Assembly (NCBI GenBank): GCA_046306335.1
Contig: JBKDXM010000150.1
Coordinates: forward strand, 1-64,000
DNA from: UBA2386 sp046306335
GTDB lineage: Bacteria > Planctomycetota > UBA1135 > UBA2386
Reading direction: 5' to 3'
DNA: 64,000 bases
Numbering within the stretch: position 1 is the first letter of the stretch; every line of letters starts with the position of its first letter. The translations under genes were made by a program, and so were the position numbers. The notes beneath the pieces were generated by a model, which had not been told where the DNA came from, made no database searches, and saw nothing but the letters and a program-made list of their open reading frames with translations. This document shows positions 41,204 through 50,963 of the stretch, in pieces.

Positions 41204-42304
41204 CTACGCGCGGAAGTGCTTGCTGAGCTTGAGGCCCTGGCCCTGGTAGTGCGAGCTGAGGCCGCGGTCGCCGTAGCAGACCTCGGGCAGTTCGAGCGTG
41301 CGGAAGAACTCCAGCTTGAAGAACACCTGCGCGTCCTCGAGCAGGAACGGCACGTCGTGCGGGCGCACTTCGAGCACCGCGCGGGTGCCCTTGTCGCCGC
41401 CGAAGCCGTTGTCGAAGAAGCCGGCGTAGTTGGTGCGCAACTCGCCGATGCCGACGTCGTAGGCGACCATCTCGGCGGCGAGGTGGCGCGGCACGCGGAT
41501 GCGCTCCTTGCTGGCGAAGATGTAGAACTCCTCGGGAGCGACGATGAGCCGGCCGTTGCGCGGCTCGGGGATGGCGTCGAAGAAGCCATCCGGGTCGTGG
41601 CCGTTCTCCAGGGCCATGTCGACGACTCCCGTGTAGCGGCGCGCGACGTAGCCGACCGGACCGGTCAGGTCGCGGTCGCGCCGGAGCGCGATGCCCATCA
41701 TCAGGCCGCGGTCGATGCGCAGCTTGTCGACCGGCAGCGGCACGCCGGCGTCGTCGAACAGCAGGCCGCCGTTCCGGTGCTCGGCGCGCAGGTCGTCGTC
41801 GCTCAGCGACGCGTTGCCCTGCGAGAAGCGGATCTGGCACAGCGACAGGCCGGCCTTGACCTTGACCGGGAAGCTGCGCGGCACGATCTCCAGGTACAGG
41901 GGGCCGGTGTAACCCGGCGGCACGGTCTCGAACCGGCCGCAGCGGTCGGCGAGCAACCGCGTGAACAGGTCGAGGCGCCCGGTGGACGACTTCGGGTTGG
42001 CGCGGACGAGGTACGGCAGCGGCTGCTCGATGCGCTCGAGCAGCGGCACGATGTAGCAGTGGCCCTTCTCCAGCACGGCGCCGTCGGTGAGGTCGAAGGC
42101 GTACAGCTGCATCTCCTCGATGCGGTCGGCGACGCGCACGTTCTCGGGCAGGAAGCCGGAGCGCACGCGGTAGCCGCGGGTGGCCAGCCGCAGGTCGAGG
42201 GAACTCGGCTGGATCTGGGTCGGCGCGATCGCGGGGGTCGAAGCCAGCGCGCCGCGCGCGATCAGCGCCTTGATCTGCTGGTGGACGAGGATGCCGTCGG
42301 TCAC
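41204..42304 (-). CDS. dcd: 2'-deoxycytidine 5'-triphosphate deaminase, long (duplicated) type
   Basis: A 366-aa protein of the long DCD family, about twice the length of E. coli Dcd (193 aa) and apparently made of two dUTPase-fold halves. N-half motifs are QPSSLDLRLATRGYRVRSGFL and RANPKSSTGRLDLFTRL; the C-half repeats the theme with EEFYIFASKERIRVPRHLAAEMVAYD and the glycine-rich NYAGFFDNGFGG, followed by GLSSHYQGQGLKLSKHFRA. It converts dCTP to dUTP for thymidylate synthesis. The next gene (GNAT) lies upstream by 73 bp on the same strand. Confidence 0.85.
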   Translation of the reverse strand: MTDGILVHQQIKALIARGALASTPAIAPTQIQPSSLDLRLATRGYRVRSGFLPENVRVADRIEEMQLYAFDLTDGAVLEKGHCYIVPLLERIEQPLPYLVRANPKSSTGRLDLFTRLLADRCGRFETVPPGYTGPLYLEIVPRSFPVKVKAGLSLCQIRFSQGNASLSDDDLRAEHRNGGLLFDDAGVPLPVDKLRIDRGLMMGIALRRDRDLTGPVGYVARRYTGVVDMALENGHDPDGFFDAIPEPRNGRLIVAPEEFYIFASKERIRVPRHLAAEMVAYDVGIGELRTNYAGFFDNGFGGDKGTRAVLEVRPHDVPFLLEDAQVFFKLEFFRTLELPEVCYGDRGLSSHYQGQGLKLSKHFRA

Positions 42305-42377
42305 GGTTCGAGAGGCTAGGAGGCTGCGTCACGGAAAGCCACGCCGCCCGGCGCGCGGCAGCGGCGGCGGCGCGCGG

Positions 42378-42872
42378 TCACAGCGGCCGACTGTAGAACA
42401 CGTCGCAGCCGTGGTGCCCGGTCGCGCCTTCGGCGGCGGGCTGCGGCCGGAAGCCGGCGGCGCGGTACAGCCGCTGTGCGGCCTGCATCTGGCGGGTGGT
42501 CTCCAGGTAGCAGCGGCGGTAGCCGGCGCTGCGCATCTCGTCGAGCAGCAGGCCGAGCAGGGCGCGGCCCAGGCCCTGGCCGCGCGCAGGCGGCAGGAAG
42601 TACATCTTGCGCAGCTCGCACACGCCGTCGGCCGCCGCCGTGCCGTGCAACCGCGCGAAGCCCGCGCCCCCGTGCACGGCGCCGTCGCGTTCGACGACGT
42701 AGTAGCGCGCCTCGCTGCCCGCGTACGCGGCGCACATGCCGTCGACCTCGGCGTCGTGGATGGCGAAACCCGGCCCGGCGGCGCCGTGTTCGGTCATCAC
42801 CGCGCGGATGATCGCCGCCACCGCGGCGTCGTCGGCCGGGCGGATCGGTCGCAGGAGCCACGGCGTCGTCAC
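42378..42872 (-). CDS. GNAT-family N-acetyltransferase
   Basis: A 164-aa acetyltransferase. Strands 1-3 are seen in LLRPIRPADDAAVAAIIRAVM, a core strand in YYVVERDGAVHGGAGFARL, and acetyl-CoA binding in LRKMYFLPPARGQGLGRALLGLLLDEM (the Q/R-G-x-G motif). The C-terminal strand set is YRRCYLETTRQMQAAQRLYRAAGF. The substrate is not deducible. The GTG start at 42872 shares bases with the stop of the upstream amidase gene (GTGA overlap), indicating translational coupling to a peptidoglycan enzyme. Confidence 0.85.
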   Translation of the reverse strand: MTTPWLLRPIRPADDAAVAAIIRAVMTEHGAAGPGFAIHDAEVDGMCAAYAGSEARYYVVERDGAVHGGAGFARLHGTAAADGVCELRKMYFLPPARGQGLGRALLGLLLDEMRSAGYRRCYLETTRQMQAAQRLYRAAGFRPQPAAEGATGHHGCDVFYSRPL

Positions 42873-43855
42873 GGTCCCAGCGTCGCGCGCACGGCGCGCG
42901 CCTCCCGCAGCACGCGGTCCCACTGGAACGCGGGGCCGGGGTCCTGCTTGTTGGTCTGCACGTGGAAGTGGCCGACGACGCCGTCGAAGGCGCGCACCGC
43001 CGCTTCGCCGAGCGCGCGGTTCACCACCGTGCCGTCGGGATTGCGCGGGGCTTCGAGCCGGATGCGCGGGAAGACCTGGTTGAGGCCCGCGCACAGCCGC
43101 GCCAGCGCGGCGTACTGCTGCGGCGTGAAGTCCAGCTGGTGGTAGACGCTGCCCTGCACCTCGCCGGCGACGATGTCGGGTCGATCGGGGCGCGCGACGA
43201 AACCCGGCGTGCGGATGCCCGGCTCCTTCATCCACGCCGGCGTCTTCATGAACCAGCCCTGGTCGTCCTTGCCGTACCAGCGCGCCATGTCGGCGTTCAT
43301 CGGCTGCTTCCACGCGCCCGGGTGCGCGATCTCGACGCCGATCGAGAAGTCGTTGGCGTAGGTGGCGTGGAAGGCCTTCTCGTGCAGGTCGAGGGTCTGG
43401 TAGATCGTGCCGTCGACGTCGAGCAGGAAGTGCACCGACAGCGTGCGCAGGTCCTGCAGCACCTTGAAGCACTGGCGCGAAGTGCCGGCGACGTCGTAGT
43501 GGACGACGAACGTGTGCACGACCTGCCGCAGTTCGTCGAGCGAAAGCCGGCCGCGGCCGGCGGCGGCGGCGAGCGCGTCGGGCAGGTTGCCGCGCAGCGG
43601 CGCGTAGCGCTTCTTGCCGTCCGGCGGCTCGCCGTCGGCGAAGCGCTTGCCTTCGAGGTAGGCGTCGTAGGCGCCGGGCTCGCGCCAGGTCACGACGCGC
43701 GCGCCGATCGGGAAGGCCTGGCCGCAGGCGACGATCGCGTGTTCGCGCTCGGCCAGGGACGGCCCGCTGACGCAGCGGACCAGCAGCAGGGCCGCGAAGG
43801 CAGCGGCTACCGTGGCGGCGCGGCGGCTGGCGGCGGGGGACGGGCGCGGTGGCAT
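42869..43855 (-). CDS. N-acetylmuramoyl-L-alanine amidase (AmpD/PGRP fold), exported
   Basis: A 328-aa amidase that cuts the bond between MurNAc and the stem peptide. An N-terminal hydrophobic segment (AAATVAAAFAALLLVRC-like, residues about 13-28) indicates export, though the lipobox is imperfect. Zinc ligands of the Amidase_2 fold are visible as TFVVHYDVAG and GHFHVQTNKQDPGPAFQW; the middle has SVHFLLDVDGTIYQTLDLHEKAFHAT and NDFSIGVEIAHPG, standard for the family. An insertion (about residues 195-240) contains DMARWYGKDDQGWFMKTP. It is longer than AmpD (about 190 aa). The GNAT gene overlaps its stop. Confidence 0.88.
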   Translation of the reverse strand: MPPRPSPAASRRAATVAAAFAALLLVRCVSGPSLAEREHAIVACGQAFPIGARVVTWREPGAYDAYLEGKRFADGEPPDGKKRYAPLRGNLPDALAAAAGRGRLSLDELRQVVHTFVVHYDVAGTSRQCFKVLQDLRTLSVHFLLDVDGTIYQTLDLHEKAFHATYANDFSIGVEIAHPGAWKQPMNADMARWYGKDDQGWFMKTPAWMKEPGIRTPGFVARPDRPDIVAGEVQGSVYHQLDFTPQQYAALARLCAGLNQVFPRIRLEAPRNPDGTVVNRALGEAAVRAFDGVVGHFHVQTNKQDPGPAFQWDRVLREARAVRATLGP

Positions 43856-43903
43856 CGGCGTCGCTGGGGGAATGGCCGCGCGCGCGGCGGCCGGCGCCAG
43901 ACG

Positions 43904-44854
43904 CTACCAGCCGCCGGGTCGGGCGTCACCGTCGGACGGTTCCGTCCGGTCGCGGCGGCCGGCGGCCGACTTGCGCTCCTTGCGTCGGCCGAGGAGCAGT
44001 TGCTGTTCGAGTTGCCGCCGCTGCGCGGCGTAGAAGGCGCGCAGGAAGTGCTTGGCCGCCGACGCCGGCACCGGCGCGGTCCAGCCGATGCGCTTGCGGA
44101 TCGACTGCGCGACGGCGTTGATCGTCTCGGCGCCGCCCGGCAGGCGCGCCTTGCGCAGCACGTCCTCGAGCACCGTCAGCTCCTTCTCGCCGTAGATCTG
44201 CAGCTGCGCCGCCGCGAAGACGAACTCCGCCGCCGCCGGGTCGTCCGTCGTCGTCGCCGTCGGCGCTGCGGCGCGGGCGGCGGGCGTCGCCCGCGCGCTG
44301 CCGGCGGCGAGGTCGGTCGCGAGCTTCGCTGGCGGCGCGTAGACGACGCGGGTGCCGGCGAGCAGGTCGCCGATGCGCAGCCGTCGGCGGTTCGCCAGCG
44401 GAAAGAACATCAGGCCGAGCACCCAGACGAAGGCGACGATGCGCACGGCGGCGCCGTGGTCGCCAGCCAAGACCTCCGGGGCCGCGACCAACTGCAGCGG
44501 CAGGAACAACTCGACTTCGCGCGTCAGGTTGCGGGCCAGCAGCACTTCGGCGGTCAGCGGACCGCCGTCGGCGCGCACGACGCGAAGGTGCTGCTGGCGC
44601 TTGCCGAGCGTCGTGCCGTTGCCGCGGATCTCGCTCCAGACGAAGTAGCCGTGCCGGATCAGGAAGAACCAGATCAGCGCCCCGCCGATGCCGACCGTGT
44701 ACAGCAAGGCGAAGCCGACGCCGGCCATCACCAGCGCCACGACCAGTGCGTCGGCGGCGAACGCGAGCAGCCGCTCGCTGGCCGTCGCGGAGCGGAAGTG
44801 CAGCTCGATGCCCTCGGGCGTCCGCACGACCTCGCCCGGCGGCAGGGGGCTCAC
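43904..44854 (-). CDS. RDD-family membrane protein
   Basis: A 316-aa protein with an RDD domain: RLLAFAADALVVALVMAGVGFALLY then LRIGDLLAGTRVVYAPP, and a middle RGNGTTLGKRQQHLRVV. Three hydrophobic segments precede a long soluble tail of about 150 aa that is basic at the end (LLGRRKERKSAAGRRDRTE). RDD proteins are often transporters or assembly factors of unknown substrate. GTG 44854 overlaps the stop of the SpoIIM-like gene, so it belongs to the MoxR cluster and is its last gene. Confidence 0.82.
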   Translation of the reverse strand: MSPLPPGEVVRTPEGIELHFRSATASERLLAFAADALVVALVMAGVGFALLYTVGIGGALIWFFLIRHGYFVWSEIRGNGTTLGKRQQHLRVVRADGGPLTAEVLLARNLTREVELFLPLQLVAAPEVLAGDHGAAVRIVAFVWVLGLMFFPLANRRRLRIGDLLAGTRVVYAPPAKLATDLAAGSARATPAARAAAPTATTTDDPAAAEFVFAAAQLQIYGEKELTVLEDVLRKARLPGGAETINAVAQSIRKRIGWTAPVPASAAKHFLRAFYAAQRRQLEQQLLLGRRKERKSAAGRRDRTEPSDGDARPGGW

Positions 44855-45849
44855 CGCGGCCGCCGGCCCGCGAGGGCGAAGTAGGCGGCCCACAGGCAGC
44901 CGAAGACCGTCGCCAGGGCGTAGCGCGACGGCACGTGGGTCACGATCTGCCGGAACACGCCTTCGACCAGCGCGGCGAGCAGCAGCATCGCGACGCAGCC
45001 GGCGACCACCGCGCCCATCCGGCGGCCGGTCGCGCACAGCGCCTGCACGCGCGTGGCGCGACCTGGGAAGAGCATCGCCTCGGCCATCGCGAGGCCGGCG
45101 CCGCCCGCGAAGGTGATGGCGGTCAGCTCGGTGACGCCGTGCGGCAGGATCCAGCTCCACCATTCGACCGCCAGCCCGCGCGAGTGGAACAACGCCGACA
45201 TCGCGCCGAGGACCATGCCGTTGTAGACGAGCAGCAGCACGACCGGCAGGCCGAAGACGCAGCCGAGTCCGTAGACGAGGATGCTGACCGACGAGTTGTG
45301 CGCGAACAGGCGGGCCGCGAAGTCGAGCAGGCGCGGGTCGTCGCCGCCGGTGAACAGCGTCGCGCGCAGGGCTTCGGTCGTCGCGTCCGGGTCGCGGCCG
45401 GACGCCATTTCCCCGCCGAGGAACAGGTGGTAGGCCTCGGGATCGTCGGCGACCATGGTCCACGCCAGCGCGGCCCCGAGCACGAGCAGCATGGCGGCGG
45501 CGAGCGCATGCCACGCGATCGAACGAATCGCCGCCGGGAAGCCGACCAGCAGGAACTCCTTGGCCACGTCGGACGCGCGCCGCTGCGGCGCATAGACGAC
45601 GACGTATGCGCGCGCGACGAGCGCTTCGAGCCATGCGAGCAGGTTGCGATCGAGCACGCTGCTGCGCGCGACGCCGAGCGAGGACGCCGCCGCCCGGTAC
45701 AGCACGGCCAGCCGGGCGAGGTTCTCGGGCCCGACGCCCCGGATGCCGTGGCGGTCGCACTTCGCGACCAGTTCCTCCAATTCCCGCCACGACGGCTCCC
45801 GTTCGCGGCGGAAGCGCACGGACCAGGGCGTCTGCAGGTCGTCGGTCAC
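44851..45849 (-). CDS. SpoIIM-like (stage II sporulation protein M/DUF95) membrane protein
   Basis: A 332-aa integral membrane protein. The N-terminal cytosolic helix region (about residues 1-115) includes WRELEELVAKCDRHGIRGV. It is followed by four to five membrane segments with ASDVAKEFLLVGFPAAIRSIAWHALAAAMLLVLGA, FAHNSSVSILVYGLGCVFGLPVVLLLVYNGMVLGAM and ILPHGVTELTAITFAGGAGLAMAEAML, the SpoIIM family pattern (N-x-x-x...G and E-L-x-A-I). In Bacillus SpoIIM recruits a septal hydrolase; in this non-sporulating context the role is unknown. The GTG start overlaps the DUF58 stop (GTGA). Confidence 0.83.
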   Translation of the reverse strand: MTDDLQTPWSVRFRREREPSWRELEELVAKCDRHGIRGVGPENLARLAVLYRAAASSLGVARSSVLDRNLLAWLEALVARAYVVVYAPQRRASDVAKEFLLVGFPAAIRSIAWHALAAAMLLVLGAALAWTMVADDPEAYHLFLGGEMASGRDPDATTEALRATLFTGGDDPRLLDFAARLFAHNSSVSILVYGLGCVFGLPVVLLLVYNGMVLGAMSALFHSRGLAVEWWSWILPHGVTELTAITFAGGAGLAMAEAMLFPGRATRVQALCATGRRMGAVVAGCVAMLLLAALVEGVFRQIVTHVPSRYALATVFGCLWAAYFALAGRRPR

Positions 45850-47146
45850 AGCAACTCCCTCCGCTTGACCTGCAGGTAGCGGTCGATGAGCCCGGCTTCG
45901 AGCTCGGCGGTCCCGGCGTCGAGGACCTGGGCGCCGGCCTGACGGATGCGTTCGAGCACGAGTAGCCGTTCGCGACGGAGTTCGTCGGCGACGACGGCGC
46001 GGTGCAGGTCGCGCGGCTCGCCGAGTTCGGCCTCCGCCAGCCGTTCGGGCAGGGGGTCGCGCATGGCGACGAACAACAGCAGGTGACGGCGCGCCAACCA
46101 GGCGACGTTCTGCAGCATCAGCTCGGCGGTGACACTGTCGGCGAAGTCGGTGAACAGGACGACGAGCGTGCGGCGGCGCAGTTGGCGCAGCAGCTCGGTC
46201 ATGCCGAGCGTGAAGTTCGTCTCCGTCGGCGCGTACTCGATGCCGGTCAGCCGCTCCTGGATGGCCTGCATGGCGTGCACGCCCGCCTGCGGCAGGATCG
46301 TCGCCTGTGGCCGGTCGGCGAACGCGAACAGGCCGACGCGGTCGCCCGTGCGCAGGCAGACGTAGGCGAGCTGCAGCGCGGCGAGGATCGCGTGGTCGAG
46401 CCGCGGCACGCCGTCGAGCAGCTCGCCCATGAGCCGGCCGGAGTCGACGCAGAGCATCACCGGGTGGTCGCGTTCGGCGCGGAACTCGCGACAGAGCACC
46501 GCGCGATGGCGGGCGGTCGCCTTCCAATCGATCGAGCGCCGGTCCATGCCGGCGACGAAGTCGCGCAGGGACTCGAAGTCGCTGCCGTCGCCCAGGTAGC
46601 GCTCGGGCTTGAGCCCGGTGGAGAACTCGCGGTTGGCGATCATGCGCGCCGTGCGACGGCGGACGGCGGCGACGTCGGCCAGCACGCGCACCTCGACCGG
46701 GTCGCGGCGCACGAGGCTGCGGCACAAGAGGCCGAGGGGGCCCGTCCAGCGCGCGTGCGCCGCGGCCACGGTCAGCACGCCGCGCCGCCGCGGCACGAGC
46801 CCGAACGCCGCGGCGGCAGCGGCGCGCGGGGCGCAAGCCAGGCTCTGCGGCGGCGGCGCGTCGACGTCGCCGTCGACCTCGAGATCGACCTGGACCCGGG
46901 TGTGCCGCGGCGCGACGACCTCGACGGTGACGATGGTCGCGACGCCGGGCGTCGCCGTGGTCGGTGCGCGCACCGACAGGACCACGCGGGCGGGCGTGGT
47001 CGCCAGCTCCATCGCCACGGCGAGCCCGAACGCCAGCAGGAACGCCGGCCACGCCAACCACGCTCCGTCCCAGGCGACGAGCGCAGGCAGGGCCGCCGCC
47101 GGCAGCCCGGCCGCGAACGCCAGCAGGCAGCGGAGCGTCGGTCGCA

Positions 47147-47147
<1 letters not shown>
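45846..47147 (-). CDS. DUF58 domain protein (vWA-like)
   Basis: A 433-aa protein with two N-terminal membrane helices (about residues 8-50), a beta-rich region, and a C-terminal DUF58/vWA-like domain. Key segments are GSDFESLRDFVAGMDRRSIDWKATARHRAVLCREF, typical of DUF58, and the MIDAS-like PVMLCVDSGRLMG, with FADRP and VVLFTDFADS. Proteins of this type are encoded with MoxR ATPases, and are thought to be client or partner factors in envelope or metal-cofactor assembly. ATG 47147 overlaps the MoxR stop by one base. Confidence 0.88.
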
Positions 47148-48069
<922 letters not shown>

Positions 48070-48097
<28 letters not shown>

Positions 48098-49329
48098 GCG
48101 TGCGGTCCTTCGGTGAGCTTTCGGATCTTGCGGGCGGCGGCGAGCGCTGCCGCGGGGGAAGGTCGTTGGTCTGGCTCGGGCAGCGCGGCGGCGAGCCGTA
48201 TGCGCTGGTCGGCGGGCAGTCGGGCGAGCACGTGGTCGCGGCGACGCAGGTCGTCGAGGCCGCGCGGCGCGTGCAGCAGCAGGCTCAGCCGGTGCAGGCG
48301 CATGCGCGCGTACCGCCGCAGCGAGTGGCCGGCGCCGCCGCCGCTGGCGAGCAGCGCCGCGACGGTGTCGATCAGGAACCCCGTTCCGGGAGCGAGCGCC
48401 GGGGCGTCGGCGGCCGTCGGGCCCTGGCGGACCGCGGCGACGCCGGCGGCGAGCGCCAGCAACAGCAACAGGTGGCAGGTGACCAGCGCGAACGGGTAGC
48501 GACCGGCGAGGTGGAAGATGTTCTCGTCCATCAGGTGGCCGTGCTGCGTCTCGTCCACGACGATCGCGCCGGCGGTGTGCATCCGTCGCACCATGCGCTC
48601 GACCAGGTCGGCGTTCGCGCCGCGCAGGATGCCGTGGTTGGCGATCAGGTCGGGATCGGCGAGCACCCAGAGCCGGCCGCAGCGCGCGAGCAGCGCGCCC
48701 GCCGCGCATTCGACGATGGGCTCCCAGTCCGCCGGCAGTCGGGTCAGCAGCTGTGCTGCCCCGGGGATCGCCGGCGTCGGCCAGTCCGGCGGCACCGACC
48801 AGTCCTCGGCGCGCTCGAATCGTCCTACCGTCGGCGCGTCGAAGCCGATCGCGTCGAGGAAGTCCTCCAGGCGCCGCTGCACCGTCGCGATCGGCTCTTC
48901 GTTCACGCGCTCGGCCCACCACGGCTTCTCCCGCGCCGGCATGGCGGTCCGCTTGCCGAGTACGAGCAGCGTGCGACCCGCCTGCCGGAAGGCGGCCTCG
49001 ACGTCACCGTCGGCGCCCCCGAACTGATCGTGTGGTTCGGCGTAGACCAGCAGGCCGCACGCCGACGACACGCGCCCATGGCGCGACTGCCGCACCGTGG
49101 CGCCGACCGTGCGCAGCACTTCGAGGAAGCCGATGTGGCCGAGCGACGAGCGGCTGTAGCCATCGGCGTCGACGCTGTGGCCGCGGCCGCGGTCGGTCGG
49201 CGTCAGCAGCAACCACAGCGACGTCAGCAGCGAGGCGCAGACGATGCCGAGCAGCCACACCGTCACGCCCCGATGCGGCGTGCCGCCGCCGGGCGCGCCG
49301 CCGCGGTCGGAGTTCAGCGCCGGCGGCAT
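48070..49329 (-). CDS. DUF4350-domain membrane protein
   Basis: A 419-aa protein with an N-terminal membrane helix (GVTVWLLGIVCASLLTSLWLLL, about residues 24-45), a soluble domain of the DUF4350 type (SSLGHIGFLEVLRTVGATVRQSRHG then LLVYAEPHD and RRMHTAGAIVVDETQHGHLMD), a second hydrophobic segment (FALVTCHLLLLLALAAGVAAV, about residues 285-307) and a basic C-terminal tail. The fold resembles GATase-like proteins. Genes of this family usually lie between DUF4129 and MoxR genes, as here. Function unknown; it overlaps DUF4129 by 16 nt and MoxR by 28 nt. Confidence 0.77.
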
Positions 49330-50021
49330 GCTGCCTCCCAGGCGACGAACTGTGACCGCGTGGCGTCGAACATGCTGCGATCGGCGGCTCGGCCGCCGAA
49401 GAAGGTCGCTTCCGCCGCCTGCACGACCACCGCCAGTGCCGTCGCGGCCGGCGTCGCGGCGCGCGCGCGGCGCAGCACCTCGCGCGCCGTGGCGTGCGCC
49501 GGCACGACCTCGCCGCGCGCCTGCCATGCGGCGATCGCCCGCTGCAGCAGCGCGTGCACGGCGGCGGTGTAGTCGCCTGCAGCGGCCAACTGGTCGAAGT
49601 CCGGCAGGTCCGCGGTCCGCGCGGTCGGGGCCGGCGCTGGCGCCGGTTCGCGCGATGGGGGCGCAGCGCGCGGCGCGCGATCGCGCACGGAGCGCGCGAT
49701 CGCCGCGAGCAACACGACGCCGACCACCGCGACGCCGAGCCAGAGCAGCGTGGCGCCGAACCACGGCGGCATGCGCAGCGGCGAGACGTCGAGCGGCTTT
49801 GGCGACTCGCGGCGTTGCCGCGACGAACCGACCGGCGCCCGGCCGTGCTCGCCCGTACCCGCGGGCGCCCATGGCTCGTCGGGCAGCGTTGTCTGGCAGT
49901 CTTCGCGGTCGAGCGTCCTGCGCACCCGCTCGGCGACGGTGCCCTGTCCCGCCACGGTGCCCTGTCCCGCCACGGTCGCGGCGAGCAGCAGCACCACGAG
50001 GATTGCCCGCAGCAGCGACAT
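49314..50021 (-). CDS. DUF4129-like membrane protein
   Basis: A 235-aa protein with a signal peptide or first helix (MSLLRAILVVLLLAATVAG), a tandem 6-aa repeat VAGQGT, a soluble linker, one membrane helix (FGATLLWLGVAVVGVVLLAAIARSV, about residues 88-112) and a C-terminal DUF4129 region (LAAAGDYTAAVHALLQRAIAAWQARGEV ... TPAATALAVVVQAAEATFFGGR). It is the first gene of the six-gene MoxR cluster. DUF4129 proteins often carry transglutaminase-associated C-termini, not seen here. The function of the family is unknown. Confidence 0.72.
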   Translation of the reverse strand: MSLLRAILVVLLLAATVAGQGTVAGQGTVAERVRRTLDREDCQTTLPDEPWAPAGTGEHGRAPVGSSRQRRESPKPLDVSPLRMPPWFGATLLWLGVAVVGVVLLAAIARSVRDRAPRAAPPSREPAPAPAPTARTADLPDFDQLAAAGDYTAAVHALLQRAIAAWQARGEVVPAHATAREVLRRARAATPAATALAVVVQAAEATFFGGRAADRSMFDATRSQFVAWEAACRRR

Positions 50022-50136
50022 CGGCCGGGCAGGCTAACCGTGGCCGACGCGCCCGCAAGGCAGGTTCGATGTTGGCGGCGCCGCAGCCGCGGCGTAGCGT
50101 CCTATCCCCGTCCAGCACCGAAGCCAAAGGGTCTCC

Positions 50137-50853
50137 ATGTCGTCCAATGTCCCGTTTCGTCTGCGCATCGGCGAACTCGTCGGCCGCTCCTTCGAGGTCT
50201 ACCTGGCGAATCTGGCGCCGTTCCTGCTCTTGTCGGCGATCGTCTTCGTCCCGGGCATGCTGGTCACGTACGCGGCGCTGTCGTCCGGGGCCGACAACGC
50301 CCCGACGCTCGTGCTGGTCGCCGGGATCCTGACGGCTTTGGCCGGGCAGCTGTTGACCGGCGCGTTGACCTATGCCGTCGTGCAGAAGTTGCGCGGCGAG
50401 CCCGCGCCCGTGGCCGAAGTCCTCAGCATCGGCGTGCGCTCGCTGCTGCGGGTCCTGCTCGTCGGCATCGTCACCGGCGTCTGCATCGGCATCGGCATGA
50501 TCTTCCTGATCGTGCCGGGCATGATCCTCATGACGTGGTTCTACGTGGCGGTGCCGGCGGCCGTGGTCGAGCGCATCGGTCTCGACGCCATGGGCCGCAG
50601 CCGCACGCTGTCGGAGGGCAGCCGGTGGCAGATCTTCGGCGCAGTGCTCCTGCTCGTCCTCGCCAGTGCCGGCTTGAACTGGCTCGTTACGCAGATGACG
50701 GAGGGAATGGGCATGGCAGGACTCTTGCTGCAGTTCGCCGTCGAGGTGGCGCTCGGCCCGCTCGGCGCGACCATGGCCGCGACGTGCTACTTCATGCTGC
50801 GGGTCGGCAAGGAGAACGTCGACGCCAGCAAGATCGCGGCCGTGTTCGATTGA
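50137..50853 (+). CDS. YciC/DUF-type integral membrane protein
   Basis: A 238-aa polytopic membrane protein with about six hydrophobic segments. The pattern FRLRIGELVGRSFEVYLANLAPFLLLSAIVFVPGML and GIGMIFLIVPGMILMTWFYVAVPAAVVERIGLDAMGRSRTLSEG, especially VPGxxLxTWFxVAxPAxVxE, is shared by YciC and the membrane domain of glycerophosphodiester phosphodiesterases. No catalytic domain is attached. It is divergent from the DUF4129 gene. The function is unknown; envelope-related by context. Confidence 0.68.
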   Translation: MSSNVPFRLRIGELVGRSFEVYLANLAPFLLLSAIVFVPGMLVTYAALSSGADNAPTLVLVAGILTALAGQLLTGALTYAVVQKLRGEPAPVAEVLSIGVRSLLRVLLVGIVTGVCIGIGMIFLIVPGMILMTWFYVAVPAAVVERIGLDAMGRSRTLSEGSRWQIFGAVLLLVLASAGLNWLVTQMTEGMGMAGLLLQFAVEVALGPLGATMAATCYFMLRVGKENVDASKIAAVFD

Positions 50854-50963
50854 GCCGCTGCGCCCGCGAGGCGACCCGGCGCCGCGATCGCCGGGGCGCC
50901 ACAACGCGGTCCCCATCCACCGCGAGGTCGGCGCCGTCCGCTCCGCGCGATCGGTCGGCGACC